Assembly (NCBI RefSeq): GCF_000003815.2
Contig: NC_049991.1
Span: 8,758,998-8,822,997 of the forward strand
Reading direction: 5' to 3'
DNA from: Branchiostoma floridae
Taxonomy: Eukaryota > Chordata > Leptocardii > Amphioxiformes > Branchiostomatidae
DNA: 64,000 nt
Shown here: positions 1-12,100 of the stretch, piece after piece
How the letters are laid out: each line of letters starts with the position of its first letter
How positions within the stretch are numbered: the stretch's first letter is position 1
Program-made: the position numbers and the translations under genes
Notes under the pieces: generated by a model
What the model was told of the DNA's origin: nothing
The model's input: the letters and a program-made list of their open reading frames with translations, nothing else
The model's database searches: none

Positions 1-1001
1 TAGGGTTTTTCCCCTGTATGAGTTCTTGCATGTTGGACCAAGGAATACTTTTTAGCTGTCTTGTATCCACAGTCCTCACATTTGTAGGGTTTCTTGTTGG
101 TGTGTTTTGCTAGGTAATGTTGATTCAAAGTGGACCTCTGCACTGCAGAATATTCACATTGGTCACACTTGTAGGGTTTTTCTCCCGTATGAGTTCTCAT
201 ATGATTGGATAAGGTACACTTTTGAGCGGTTGTGTATCCACACTCCCCACACATGTAGCGTTTCTCTCTGGTATGTTTTGTTCTTGCATGGTAGCCCAAC
301 GCAGATTTACTTCTAGCAGAATAGTCACACTGGTCACACTTGTAGGGTTTTTCCCCTGTATGAGTTCTCATATGGTTGGAAAAGTTAGACCTATAAGCAG
401 TCTTGTATGCACACTTCTTACATACGAAGAGTTTCTCTCCAGTGTGTTTAGCTTGATGCTTGTCCAAGTTAGATTTCCTTGCTGCAGTATAGTCACACTT
501 GTCACAATGGTAGGGCTTTAGTCCTGTATGAATTCTCATGTGCAGGACTAACTTAGACTTTACAGCTGCCCTGTACCCACATTCCCCACAAATGAAACGT
601 TTTTCTCCAGTATGTATTGCTTTTAGATGGTAGTCCAATGTAGATTTCTGTGTGGTACAATAGTCACACTGGTCACACTTGTAGGGTTTTTCTCCGGTGT
701 GAGTTCTCATGTGTTTGGATAATCCAGACTTTGCAGCTGTCCTGTATCCACACTCCCCACACATGTAGGGTTTCTCTCCGGAATGTCTTGTCTGATGATA
801 GTTCAAAGTTGATTTTTCTGCTGCAGAATAGTCACACTGGTCACACTTGTAGGGTTTTTCTCCTGTATGAGTTCTCATATGTCTCAACAAATAACTCCTT
901 ACAGCCGTCCTGTACCCACAAACTGCACAAGTATACGGTTTGTTATCAGCATGTTTAGGTACATGCTGTTCATAGCTTGGATCTTCCATCTTTGGTTTAA
1001 T
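1..1001 (-). CDS. C2H2 zinc-finger protein, 5' part (3' end outside window)
   Basis: On the minus strand one frame is open from ATG at 989-987 to the window edge. It encodes 11 complete C2H2 fingers and the start of the next linker. Fingers are joined by TGEKPY-type linkers and alternate between two kinds: one with the core CGECGYRTA and HMRTH, and one with CDQCDYSA and a looser H-x3/4-H end. This suggests growth by duplication of two-finger units. The protein is probably a nuclear DNA-binding transcription factor; no KRAB, BTB or SCAN domain is visible. A pyrimidine tract ending in AG at 1003-1002 sits just upstream of the ATG and looks like a splice acceptor. The frame is also open from there to the ATG, so an upstream exon may add N-terminal residues and this ATG may not be the true start. 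Family membership is clear; orthology is not resolvable. Confidence 0.9.
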   Translation of the reverse strand, partial: MKPKMEDPSYEQHVPKHADNKPYTCAVCGYRTAVRSYLLRHMRTHTGEKPYKCDQCDYSAAEKSTLNYHQTRHSGEKPYMCGECGYRTAAKSGLSKHMRTHTGEKPYKCDQCDYCTTQKSTLDYHLKAIHTGEKRFICGECGYRAAVKSKLVLHMRIHTGLKPYHCDKCDYTAARKSNLDKHQAKHTGEKLFVCKKCAYKTAYRSNFSNHMRTHTGEKPYKCDQCDYSARSKSALGYHARTKHTREKRYMCGECGYTTAQKCTLSNHMRTHTGEKPYKCDQCEYSAVQRSTLNQHYLAKHTNKKPYKCEDCGYKTAKKYSLVQHARTHTGEKP

Positions 1002-1078
1002 CTATTGGGGAAAAAAGATATGTAAATTATGGAACAAATTGTTATTGAACGAATACTAGCACAATTCTGTGTACAATT

Positions 1079-1624
1079 CTTAAGGCCACAGCAAGTAAAT
1101 TTTATGGATAACATCAGCGCGAGCATTAGTTTTCGCCTGATTTCAGAAAAAAAAAACAAGAAATTTTTTTCTTCTACAGGGATGGTCAACATGACGATAA
1201 AGTACCAAAGTGAGCAAATACATTGTGTTGTAGCCTGATAATTGAACTTGTAGAAGTGACACTTGTGAGGTACCCAGGACTGCAGTTGTAGAAATGAAAC
1301 TTATTGGATAGTTGTAAATTTAAAGTGACATCAATATGGAAGCTATGAGTGTGGTTACCAACTTTGTTGGTGATACATGTACCAGTCTACCACACTAGTG
1401 TCACTTTTACCACACCAGTACATATTAATGCCTTGTTGACTCTGATACCATGTTTTGTCCCTTTAATTCTTGTTACAACATTCATCACAACTTTATGGTG
1501 CCTATTTTTTAAAATGTAGCCATCTTGTTTTTTTTCACCCATCTTGTTTTTTTTCCGCCCTTTCACACTATTTTTGCAGTCTGCAGAGGATGTCATCCAT
1601 AAAATTTACTTGCTGTGGCCTAAC
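1079..1624. repeat. Foldback-like sequence with about 26-bp inverted arms
   Basis: The words at 1084-1109 (ggccacagcaagtaaatttt followed by atggat) and 1595-1620 are reverse complements, separated by about 485 bp. No coding capacity is visible between them. I could not find a clear target-site duplication, so this may be an old MITE or a chance local inversion. Confidence 0.5.
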
Positions 1625-2453
1625 ACAAATTTCATGTTTCTGAAGATATTATTTTCTGTATGTTCTTTTCTTTAACTAGAACTGGGTTGGAACTAGTGGA
1701 AAGAGAGGATATACACTGAAAGCCTTGGGAAAAATCAATTTGGAAAAGGAGGGGGAATGGAAAATGCTTCGGTCCTCTTTCAGTCATTCAGTGATATACA
1801 CTATTAACAACACCTTGCATTGCCAACTTGTCCTCCTAGGAGGCGCTGTTGCACCATCATCACAGAATCAAAGCTGTGTGTGAAACTTTTTCACTAATAA
1901 AACTGGTACAACTTACACAAACATTAACAAGCACATGAATTAGTGGACCAGATTTTGGACTGATCAGAAAATGAAGTGATTATACTGGCTTGCTTCTTGG
2001 TTCCATGTTGTAACAATGAGACCTTCTTGTCTATGTATTTTCTTCAAATGCATGCATTCACATGTTTTGTGGCTTACCAGTCTCAGAAAATGTGGCTTCA
2101 CAAGAGTGAAGTAGAATAGATCTTATAGTTATTTCTACCAACTTTGTACAGTCAAACTTGGTCTAAGTTATCACAGGCTCTTGTTCTTCCCTTGGACAAT
2201 CAAAGTGTGGAATGAACTTGAGCCCTAAGTGTGGCGGAGGCAGAGTCCCTGTGAGTTCAATACTGGGATGGGCTTTGCTGCACTGAGCTGACTGTCCATT
2301 GTACATTATCTAAATATGTGTGTTGTAACATCACTAAACTACACTTGTCCTACATCTTTGCACATATCCACTTTTTTCTTCATTCCTACCATTTGTTTAC
2401 AAATGCACTAGTATTGGTCATTGCGCAGCTGCTTATTTATAATCCATTTTGTG
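1625..2453. other. Gene-free spacer
   Basis: AT-rich non-coding sequence between two repeat elements. No convincing exon, RNA gene or long ORF was seen on either strand. Confidence 0.5.
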
Positions 2454-2682
2454 GGCTAATCATACTCTCCAAGCAGAGGTTAGGCTCCGGCTGCTTTTTA
2501 ACGTTTTTTTTAGTCGTTTTTATCGGGCTTTCTATTTTGTCATTTTTCTTGAAGTACACCAGCCAAACAGGTTTTGACACAGCAAGATAAAATACAAAAT
2601 AGAAAGCCTGATAAAAACGACTAACAAAGAACGTTAAAAAAACAGCCGGAGCCTAACCTCTGCTTGGGGAGTAGGCTAATCA
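2454..2682. mobile_element. MITE with long TIRs and perfect 9-bp target-site duplication
   Basis: The element spans 2463-2673 and is flanked on both sides by ggctaatca (2454-2462 and 2674-2682), a perfect 9-bp direct repeat. Its ends are long inverted repeats of about 70 bp beginning tactctccaagcagaggtta. It has no transposase and so is non-autonomous. A 9-bp duplication with long terminal inverted repeats is typical of Mutator-like (MuDR) elements; that assignment is inferred. Relatives lie at 28200-28844 and 47853-48010. Confidence 0.85.
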
Positions 2683-3520
2683 GTACCGAGGATGAGGCAG
2701 TTAATGTTGTTTACATGAACAGAACAGTTTTTAAACGCAGGACATGGATACACCACCAAACAGATTCCATCATAGCCTAAATTATTTGTTTTGAGCACGC
2801 AATTTTTCACAGACAATCAGGTCCAGGTCTTTAAAGGTTCAGGTCAAGACCTGGACCAACTCCTCTGGACCTGAAATGTTCCTGGACCTAAAATTTCTGT
2901 ACACAACCGTAATTGTAACCATAAGCTTTAAGAAAAAAAATCAATTTGCAATTTCTGGGTACCATCCAGACAGTAGTTCACTCCTATATTCATTTCTGCT
3001 ACCAATTGGGAGACCTGTGCACCCAAATAAACCCGCAAGGGGCAACGTTTGGGGGGGGGGGGGGGGGTCCCGGGTTAAGGTGGGCAGGCCGCCTCCTGGC
3101 ACGGAAGCACTCAACGGTGGTAGCTCTTACTACCGTGCCAGGCAGGGAGCTTCACTCAGGGATTGTACGTGGAAAAAAAGAATATTTGTAGCTCAGTCTT
3201 TTCTTGCGTGGACGGGTTAATATCTGAGGTGGTGGCTTCCCTGGGTGCGCCTTTGGGAAGGTTTAAGTTAACTGTGGGTGTTGATATAAATACTGTTATT
3301 TACAGGTTTATAAAAAAAGGTGAGGCGGGCGTTCCTCCTCCTTTTGGAGAGAGGGGGCCACTGCAGGTCTGTGAGCATGGCAATAGCACACAATGTTCCA
3401 ATGAAGCTGGTAATGAACACACTTGATTCTAAACTTCATACCTCAAACCATTGAAGGACTCTTATATGCGTAGTTTAATGTTTACTCTCCAGTCGTGTAG
3501 TTGGCAGTTCTGTGGGAAAG
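2683..3520. other. Gene-free spacer with transposon debris and a poly-G run
   Basis: The spacer holds a fragment at about 2820-2905 related to the 400-bp ggtaccagta MITE family, a fragment near 2957-3010 related to the ggtaccatccg MITE family, and a G run of 18-19 bases near 3050-3067. A small hairpin lies near 3095-3142 (ctggcacgg with ccgtgccag). No gene is supported. Confidence 0.45.
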
Positions 3521-4161
3521 CTTTTTGGTGGGTTGGGGTTTTGTGCGCGTTAAAATTTGTGCGTTAAAACTTGCGCGTTAAAAATCTGCGCGTTAAAATA
3601 TGCAAATTAGCTGGTTCCCTGGGGATTTGAAAACTTTTTGCCGTTTTAAACTTAAAAGCTTGAAGAAGATAACACAAAATGAAATTAAGTATCATATTGT
3701 TGCATTCTAGAGTACAAATATCCCTTTCCAGGAGTTTTAATGTGATTTTTAAAGATTAAGTTTTAATGCGCAACAAAGGTTGATATTTGCATGTGAAACA
3801 ATCTGCTTGAGAAAAGATGAAATGAAGCTTGTAGAATGGAAAAAAACCTCAAGCAGTTATATCTTATGATATAAAGCCCCACACTAGTAATTTTTCCATG
3901 TATTTGTGTCTAATTCAAGTGATTTTGAAATCTTCTGGATATGCAAATTAGCCTATTCCCAAGGGACCTAAAAATTAGGGGCTTTTCAAACCAAAAATGT
4001 AGGTAACAGATGTAAAATCATATAATGGGGTCACATTTTTCTGCCTAAGAATTTCTCCATGCACAACTTAATCTTTTAACGCGCAGATTTTTAATGCGCG
4101 CACAGATTTTTAACGCGCGCGCAGATTTTTAACGTGCAGAAAACCCGTTCCCTTTTTGGTG
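3521..4161. mobile_element. Foldback/MITE-type element with reiterated cgcgttaaaa ends and 10-bp TSD
   Basis: The element at about 3531-4151 is flanked by identical ctttttggtg repeats (3521-3530 and 4152-4161). Each end carries several copies of the word tgcgcgttaaaa, on the left (3544-3600) in one orientation and on the right (4074-4140) in the opposite one. The inner 450 bp is AT-rich and non-coding. Reiterated subterminal words plus a 9-10 bp duplication suggest a Mutator-like or foldback transposon; the class is inferred. Confidence 0.8.
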
Positions 4162-4859
4162 ACGCTCACAGGAAGCATATAACGTGGGGTTACCAGTTTA
4201 CGATCGAATTATGAAAAATGATTATTGTTCCGAAATGCCTTGGCAGAATTAAATATTTAAGTTTTAACCCATTTGAAGAAACAGTAGTTTGTCTGTTAAA
4301 AAAGTGCATGGAAATTTATTTCTTCCCTCCATCTTTGGCTGTGCACCAGCATATAATAATGTACTAGTAGTAGTTGGCACTGAAGAATTGTTCTAGGGTG
4401 AGGAATTAACGGTCACTTGAGTCTTTCTCCTTGTAGTTCTCTACCTATAACTTACAAGCACACATATTCAAACACTTGTTGCAAAATATTACGAAAGTGG
4501 TAAACAAACAAACCATGGTAAAATTTTTGTGTCTACCCCAACATCTCAGGAGCAGTAGCGCTGTAGTGATGAATGAGGTTGGACCACCGAATTTGCCTCA
4601 GTAGAACATCACCCGGACACCATGGGCCTATGATCTTCCATGAAAATTGTGCAATATTCAATTGCAAGGGTTTTAAATGTGAATAAAACATGTATACACA
4701 TGCAGTTTTATTATTATTGACTAATTTTTGCATGGTGTACCTTGAAATGCAGTCATGTGGCTAACTGACTGTTAATTGGTCCTGCATGTAAACTGGTAAC
4801 CTTATGTAACAGCGGGGGGTTTAAGTAGCATCAAACTTCAGCCCGACTCGGCTGATCAG

Positions 4860-4930
4860 CCTTTTCTAGTGCAGTGGTTTCGCTGCTGGGTTGTAATCTG
4901 CCACCCCGGGTTCGATCCCGGGTGTCGGCA
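4860..4930 (+). tRNA. tRNA-like sequence (pseudo-tRNA or tRNA-derived SINE head)
   Basis: It has a good RNA polymerase III A box (tagtgcagtgg, 4867-4877) and B box (ggttcgatcc, near 4909-4918) at tRNA-like spacing. A perfect 5-bp T stem is present, and a 7-base anticodon loop gttgtaa would read as anticodon TGT (Thr). The 5' acceptor strand does not pair with the 3' strand tgtcggc, and the anticodon stem has mismatches, so a working tRNA is unlikely. Confidence 0.4.
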
Positions 4931-5441
4931 TGTTTGTTTCTTTCTGTTCTTACTCGCCCCTCTGAATTCTTACACTTACGTTAACGTCCTTGCTTCATAC
5001 AAAGAAGGTCACTCTTGTGTTGTCCCTAAAACAAATGAGACAATAATATGTTTAACTCAAAGAAAACAATGTCACATTCAAAGAAATATACAGATACAGA
5101 AAATAACGTTGCAATGAACCTGGTAAATTGAATTTCTACAAGGTCTTGTTCAGCTGTTTTGCAAGACATCGCTCCAAAGGCGTTGCCAAAAAATAATAGT
5201 ACGTGGCCCAAAATGCATATGCAGAAAACTGCGAACTTTCTGCCATATACCTACACAGATATGCATAACTTGAGCAAACATGGATCTCCAGGTGATGTAC
5301 AGAAACCTATTGATATCCGAACGAGGTTATTAATCGATATCGTGATATGATATAAAAGAACACAAGGGGCAAACTCTAACTCAGTGGAGAAGGTACACCC
5401 TGGCTCCTGGCTTGGCGAAGTTGGAGCATCCGGAAATCCAC
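4931..5441. other. Gene-free spacer
   Basis: Only short ORFs without recognisable domains are present. If the tRNA-like sequence upstream is a SINE head, part of this stretch could be its body; I see no clear 3' tail. Confidence 0.35.
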
Positions 5442-5930
5442 TTACACACTTCCCATAATTAAGTGCGAGAGGGTTCCGGATATGGATGTTACTTGGATGC
5501 TACCACAGTTGCTCAGGGTGCGAAACCATGGTGGAACCAGCTAAAACCTTCAGTACGAGGGCGGAAAAGCATATAAACTAATAAGTTGTCTAGTAAATAT
5601 AGTACAGTTATCATCTGGGCCGAGAATCTTACAAGTTTTGTGGTCAGAAGTAACTACCTAACACGTGCACCACTGTGGCTGTTAGTTGGTTTCTTCCGAT
5701 GACCTCAAGGGCCACAACTTGGCGTTTCGTCTGCAGCCTTTGTTTTTTTCCTGTCGGAAAGTGATTAAACCATTGTCCTGTGATCGGATCCACACCAAAC
5801 TATCATCTCCTTGATGTTTTCTGTGTTCGGAATTGGTTAGAACCAATTTTCTGTGCCCTTGGAGTCAGTTCCGGAGTTCGGAGCAGCCATATCCGGAACC
5901 CTCTCGCACTTAATTATGGGAAGTGTGTAA
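5442..5930. repeat. Perfect 44-bp inverted repeat pair, 401 bp apart
   Basis: Bases 5442-5485 (ttacacacttcccataatta and on to tatgg) are the exact reverse complement of 5887-5930. The intervening 401 bp has no long ORF. Perfect identity suggests recent origin or strong homogenisation. It may be a MITE; no flanking duplication was evident. It lies about 245 bp upstream of the TBL3 start codon, so it could overlap that gene's promoter. Confidence 0.8.
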
Positions 5931-6175
5931 AAGGAGAATACACGTGTCGTTCCCAGAGGTCTGTGCGTTGTCAGAATCTTCCAAACGCAGATGTGCTTTT
6001 TACAGTGAGCTAGTTTGTAAATTAGCGTGGTAGTAAAATAAACACTCGAAAAGCTGAGGAAGGCTATTGAAAAACCTGAAAATCCAGTCCTTCTTCAAAT
6101 TTGCTTGCATTTGCGTCATAAGTCGCAAGGTGGCAGCGTTGAACACGCTTTGGCGGGTCAGAGGTCAGAACAATC

Positions 6176-9100
6176 ATGGCCGTGCAAGTTCGCAAAAAGA
6201 AGTAAGCTGGTCTTTTTCAGTGATTTTTAGTCAACTGTTCAGTAGTTAAGGCGCTAATGTAGACTGTTATACTTTTATTATAATCTGTATGTATTGTTGA
6301 AGTGGTTGTAGACTGTAATTAGTCGAATCTGTTTATACGTCGGCTGTTTTAGTTGCGCATTCACATGCACGTGCATGAACGTGTAAAATGGGGGAGGGAG
6401 TGTAAAAAACACGCTGAAGTTTTTAAATTTTACGTACTTTCGTTCATTCTGGTGTAGTGTGATAACTGTCTTTATAAGGAAATCTACATTTTGTTCACAG
6501 TTTCGCCGTTCAAGCGAAGATCGAGCCTTTTTACACGGGAGGAAGAGTACAGGTATTTAAACTAGCCCTGGAGACCGAGTGTTGTGCTTCAGATCTTTTT
6601 ACCTGAATTTTGCATGTCCATCCACAGAGTCTGATGGAAAGCACCATGTCTGGACCTTAACCTGGACCTAATTAGTAAAAACTTGTGAATGGGCGATACT
6701 CAAAACAATGGTCCATTTTGCTACAAAGGACTCTTCTGTTTGTTGGAACTTTAATATCTGACTTCCACTGTAAATGATAAGTATACCACATGTAACTGCC
6801 TCTGTTACTTAGACCAGTTTTGACTGTAGAAACTTGGTAAAAATGACTATCAACTCTCCGCCACTTTGCTCTTGTTACCTGTGGACTGGTAAGCCCCATA
6901 ATGCGTGAATGTCTGTCAGTATATTAGTTACATCTGTTCTTTTTCTAATCAGTCCAAAATCTGGTCAACCATACCAGTACCAGTGACCCCATGTCGGAAG
7001 CGTTTTTCAGATCATGAGCAAAACTTATTCTGCTTTCTTTACCCCAGGTGACATAGTTGCTGCCATCTGGTTCAATTTTTTTTAGAATGTTAGGTCAAAG
7101 TTAAGTACCAACATAGATGAGCTTAAAATACAGTTGATGAAGTCACCATAATGATAGCTTGATTATGTTAATTTTCCAGCTGTCTGCAGATGGCCGGTAC
7201 CTGTTCTGCACCTGCGGCTCCAAGGTGCAGGTGCTGGAGGTTCAGACTGGCAAGGTGCAGACATCTATACAACAGGTCAGACATCTTATCCTCTTTTCAA
7301 GTCCGATTCAAGCTTTAAATCTATATTATCATATAGACAGGCAACGTGGACCAATCAGAATGCCCCATTTTATGTTGGTTATGACGTCGTAACACCAGTG
7401 TTGAAAAGTTTTAACACCTGACCAATCAGAAGGAGCGATACACAGGAAATTGACCAATCAGAATGGCACAGAGCACGGAGGAAAGATCAGACCCTGCAGG
7501 GAGGAATAATCATGAATACAGTACATTAAAAGTTTGGAAATGTTTGACATGCCAAGACTGCAATGTTTCAAATATTTTCTTTGAAAAGTTTGCTTTCAAA
7601 ATGCAATCTGTAATCTCCTTACCAATGTTCAAGGACACCACATTTTTGCCATTGATAACATTTTTTTCATGTTGACTCTCACAGGATGATGATGATTTAT
7701 CCTGCTTTGTTGTGAGTCCAGATGACAAGGTAAGAAGAAACCCTCCTTAGCTCTCCATGTTATTTTTCATCTTTCGTTTTCATCCATTTATGAAGAAAAC
7801 ATTAAAACTATGCATATAACTTCCTTGCACGTTTGACCAATTGCTGACGTCATATATTCGCAAGTGTTAATAAGATCATGCGTCCGTAACTCCTGCTATT
7901 TTACGTTCTGAAGTGATCGGTCATCAATAGTGATCCTGAAGAAGGCGACAGTGGTTCATTAAAAAATTTGATCTGTGTATACCTTTGTGTTGGAAAAAAG
8001 TTTAGCATTGTACCGTGATAGTAACTACTAACACAGATTAGCTTCCGTGATGATATACTCCAGCAGCAGTATAATCAAACCATGGATAGTGAAGTGTGAT
8101 ATGTATATACCTGTTTTCTGCCCCCCTCCCCCACAGCATTTGGTGACGGCCCATCGTAGTTTACTCCTACGCCAGTGGGACTGGACAGACACGCCCCCGA
8201 AGTGTGTCCGCACCTGGAAGGCCATCCACATCAGCCCTGTGTCCTATATGATCTTTGACACCACCTCCACCCTGCTTGCCACAGGTGTGTACATTCTGTC
8301 AGCCTGACTCATAAATCACTCATAAAGTAGCATAATTGTGTACAGTTGCAGGAGTAGCTTTTAACTTAGTGGTAATGTGTCAGCTGTAACCAAATAGTGC
8401 TTATCAAGCAATTATGAACATGTCACGTCTGGGTTTTCGTGCACATGAGAACCAAGACCACTAACCAACAGACCGGCCCACCTATTTCAATGCTTAGAAA
8501 TGTAGGATGAAAACACAAAATGCAAATATTTGACAACAGGCAGCCTGTCATTGGTTGAACTGCTTATTGCTATGCTCTCATTGGTTAAACTGCTAATTAC
8601 GATGGACAGTCAAGATTGGTCTATTGTGCCATGCACAAGATGAAAATATTACATTATGAATGTGGGAAAAAGACTGGTGTATTTGTTATGTACCCTGACC
8701 TTTGAGTTTGACCACTCTGACCCTTGACAATGCTTGACCTTTGACCTTGCAGGTGGAACAGACAGCACCATCAAAGTGTGGCATGTGATCCAGCAGTACT
8801 GTACTCACAACCTGAAGGGGTGTCAGGGTGTGGTCAGGTAAGAGCCATGTCACGTTTCTTGTACAACAGTTTTGCCTCAGCAATTTGATGGCATTTCTTT
8901 ATTTGTCAGCCATTGATGTATCTTCAGAAAAGATTGTTGGTCAAGTTGTCAACAGTTGGTTCTCTCATAGCCTTGCTGAAAATTTTGAATAGAAATTTAT
9001 GCAGGTTTCTATTATAACAAAGTTGGTGATAACATGTTCTTTTTTTATGTCAGTGTGGTAGCTTTCCATCCAGACATGACCAAGGCCCAAGTGTATGGAG

Positions 9101-12100
9101 CAGCTAGCGACTACAAGATTCATGTGTGGGACCTCAACACTAGCAAGTAAGTAGAACTCCAATATTTAGCAGTGAAGATGTTTTAGGCTATGTGATGTGT
9201 ACTCTTTGTCATATCTCTATTGAGGTGAAGCATGGTGTCTGTTTATTAGCTCCTCCTAGCACACTTAACACAAACTGCACTAGTTTGATAGACTATGATT
9301 ACATTTCTTGATTGATTGGAAATCCACATTTTTACAACATACCGGTATGTGCAATTCATGATTTACATGTAGCTGGCATGCAAAGTTGCATTACCTTGTG
9401 AAGAAGTCATTCTGTAGATTTGGTTCCAGTTCACAGGACTTAAGTTTTGTCCTAGGAGAGGAAAGAAGGTGTTTTAAGTTAGCAATTGAAACAATAGTAT
9501 ATGTACCTGTTTCCTATCCCATGTTTTACCAGGTGTATAGCCCTGCTAGACAAACACTACAGCACAGTGACGTCCCTACAGTTCACCCAGGACGGGAACA
9601 CTCTGCTCAGTTCAGGGAGGGACAACATCGTCTCCATGTGGGACATCACAAAGTTCCAAGTACTCAAGACCATTCCAGTGTTTGAGGTAAAGAAATCATT
9701 TGGAGCTCTTAAATGCTGTTTGGCCTCTAACACAATGTTATGTTATAATGTTGCTCTAATTTGTCAGCATTTTTGTATAAACATGTCAGTTGATTAACAG
9801 TTTAACTGCTCTGAAATACAGATGCAAGACATATTTTTAATTCACTTATTAATTGCTCAATTATTCTTTCTCCATGTCCCTGTTCTTTCCATTCCATTTT
9901 CTTTCTATTCTCTTTCCCTTCTTCCCATCTCTCCTTTTCTCCCTCCCTTGTTATCTTCTTTTCTTCTCTTCCCTTCTCCTTCCTTCCATCCTTGCATCCT
10001 CCATCCATCTTTCTATCCATGCCATTATTTTACAGGCTTCCCTGTAGTATGTATATTGACTGTTGCACTTCTCCACTGTTGTTCCAGAGTGTGGAGTCCC
10101 TTGTTCTCCTACCAGAGCACCAGAGCTTCCCTAACCTGTGTGCACAGAAGGAAGATGGTCTCCATTTTGTAACAGCAGGAAGTAAAGGTGAGGAAAAAGC
10201 TTTGTTTACTGATATGTCTCACTTGTAAAACTTTTTGTGTGTAGATAAATATATCTCTTTGGCTATCCAGTCTCAGGAGACCATTCTATATATGATATAA
10301 TTTGAAATGTTGCGCATCATGTATCAGAAATATGGATGAACAGTCTACAATCTGTCCTTCTGTGGTTGTCAATTAGTGCTGGCCAGCTGTCAGCCAATCA
10401 GATAATCTCCCAAGCACATGCATTAATTTCATTGTAATCAGCCAATCAGGTAGCCTGTAATGGTCAAGAGGCAGTCAGATTGGCCAGTGGATAATACAGA
10501 AACAATCACCCCCAGAAGGAAGCATTGGAGGCTGTTTTGCCAAGGCTGTTGCTGCTGTATTATGTATAAAAAAATTTATAATGCAATCTATGACCCTATT
10601 ATTAAGTGGAGTTGACCCTGATAAGAGAAAAGTTAATCCTATCATGATATTGGCATTATAGCATTCTATATTGTGATCATTTGAAAGTTTTTTTGTTGTA
10701 GACAAGGTACATGTATGCCATTTATATTTAATTCTTCTTGGAATGAAAGATAAGAATTGCAGTTCTTTTTACAATACATTTGCATTGTATGACTGATTGC
10801 TTGAATGTGGACTATTTCAGGGGTTTTGAAAGTATGGAATGCACAGAAATCCAGGTGCGTGTTCTCCCACAAAAGACCCTCTGCTGGGACCAGTGAGAAC
10901 CAGTCCAAACCGGACCAGTCATACCTCCTGACTCAGACGTTGCTGAACACACAGACAGACACCATCGCTACGGTCACATACGATCACAACATCCTGTTCT
11001 ACAGACTACAGGACTTCAGTCTGACAAAACAGGTATGTACTGGAATGGACAACATTTAAACTTGTTTAAGCCGGTTACATTTTGTTAATGTGAACAACCC
11101 AAATTGAATTCTGGTCAGATTTAGAAAGTAATCCATTCTGTCACATTAAAGTTCAAAAAAGAAGAACAGTACAAATAGTGGCAAGATTCAAGTCAAGTCA
11201 AATTATTAACATACAATTTCTTCTCAGCCAAATTAACAAGATAACAAGACACTTTAGACATTAGATTAAAGAAATACTTGTAGTCAGAAAACAATTGGTA
11301 GAGGTATAGACTCAGTTGCATTTTTGATTAATTTCTGATGTCACAGTAACTTTAGTGCCCATTCATTCAGTGATTGGTCAATTGACCCTGTTGAACATTA
11401 CAGCATGTTGAGCTAAAAGTTAAAAATCTACAAGACTTGTTTGTTGTGTTGAAACACAGTTTATCTGTTTTCTATATAACATTAACTTTGTGTTCCTTGT
11501 TGTGTGTATCTCCAGTTTGTGGGATATAATGATGAAGTGTTGGACATCAAGTTTCTGGGAGAGGATGACTCACACATCGCCGTGGCAACCAACAGCGAGC
11601 AGGTCCGAGTGTTTAACCTGGCCACTATGGACTGTCAGATACTGTACGGGCACACTGGTGAGATGACTACTTTAAAATTTCTAGTCTTTATCAAACCCAG
11701 GGTTTCACCAAAGTCAGTCTGTCATTTGATCAAATCTTGTTACAGACGAACAAAATCACTGCTATTCTGTCATGAGACTGGAAAGGTTAGTTTCCAAATA
11801 TAAGTTCAACCTTTTTTGTTGAGTCTTGTTAATCTCAAGTTAGTTATTTTAGTTGGCCGAAGGTAAAGCTAAGATATAAGAGAACTTTGAAAAAGAAAAT
11901 TGAGAATTTTACTGTTGGTGAAAAAAAAATGTACCATTATGATTTAAAAGTGCTTGGAACAGTTATTCCTTGAATTTGAAATATTTCAACTGGATCTGTA
12001 ACACATTGTCAATGCTATGTTTCTTCCCAGATATTGTGTTGAGTCTGAGTGTGTTCAAGAAAGGCCAGTTGTTTGCCAGTAGCTCTAAGGTAAGTCTGGA

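Noticed and set aside
9822-10172. 116-aa ORF rich in Ser, Leu and Phe in TBL3 intron 8
   Set aside because: It is mostly a pyrimidine-rich low-complexity tract running into exon 9 in another frame.
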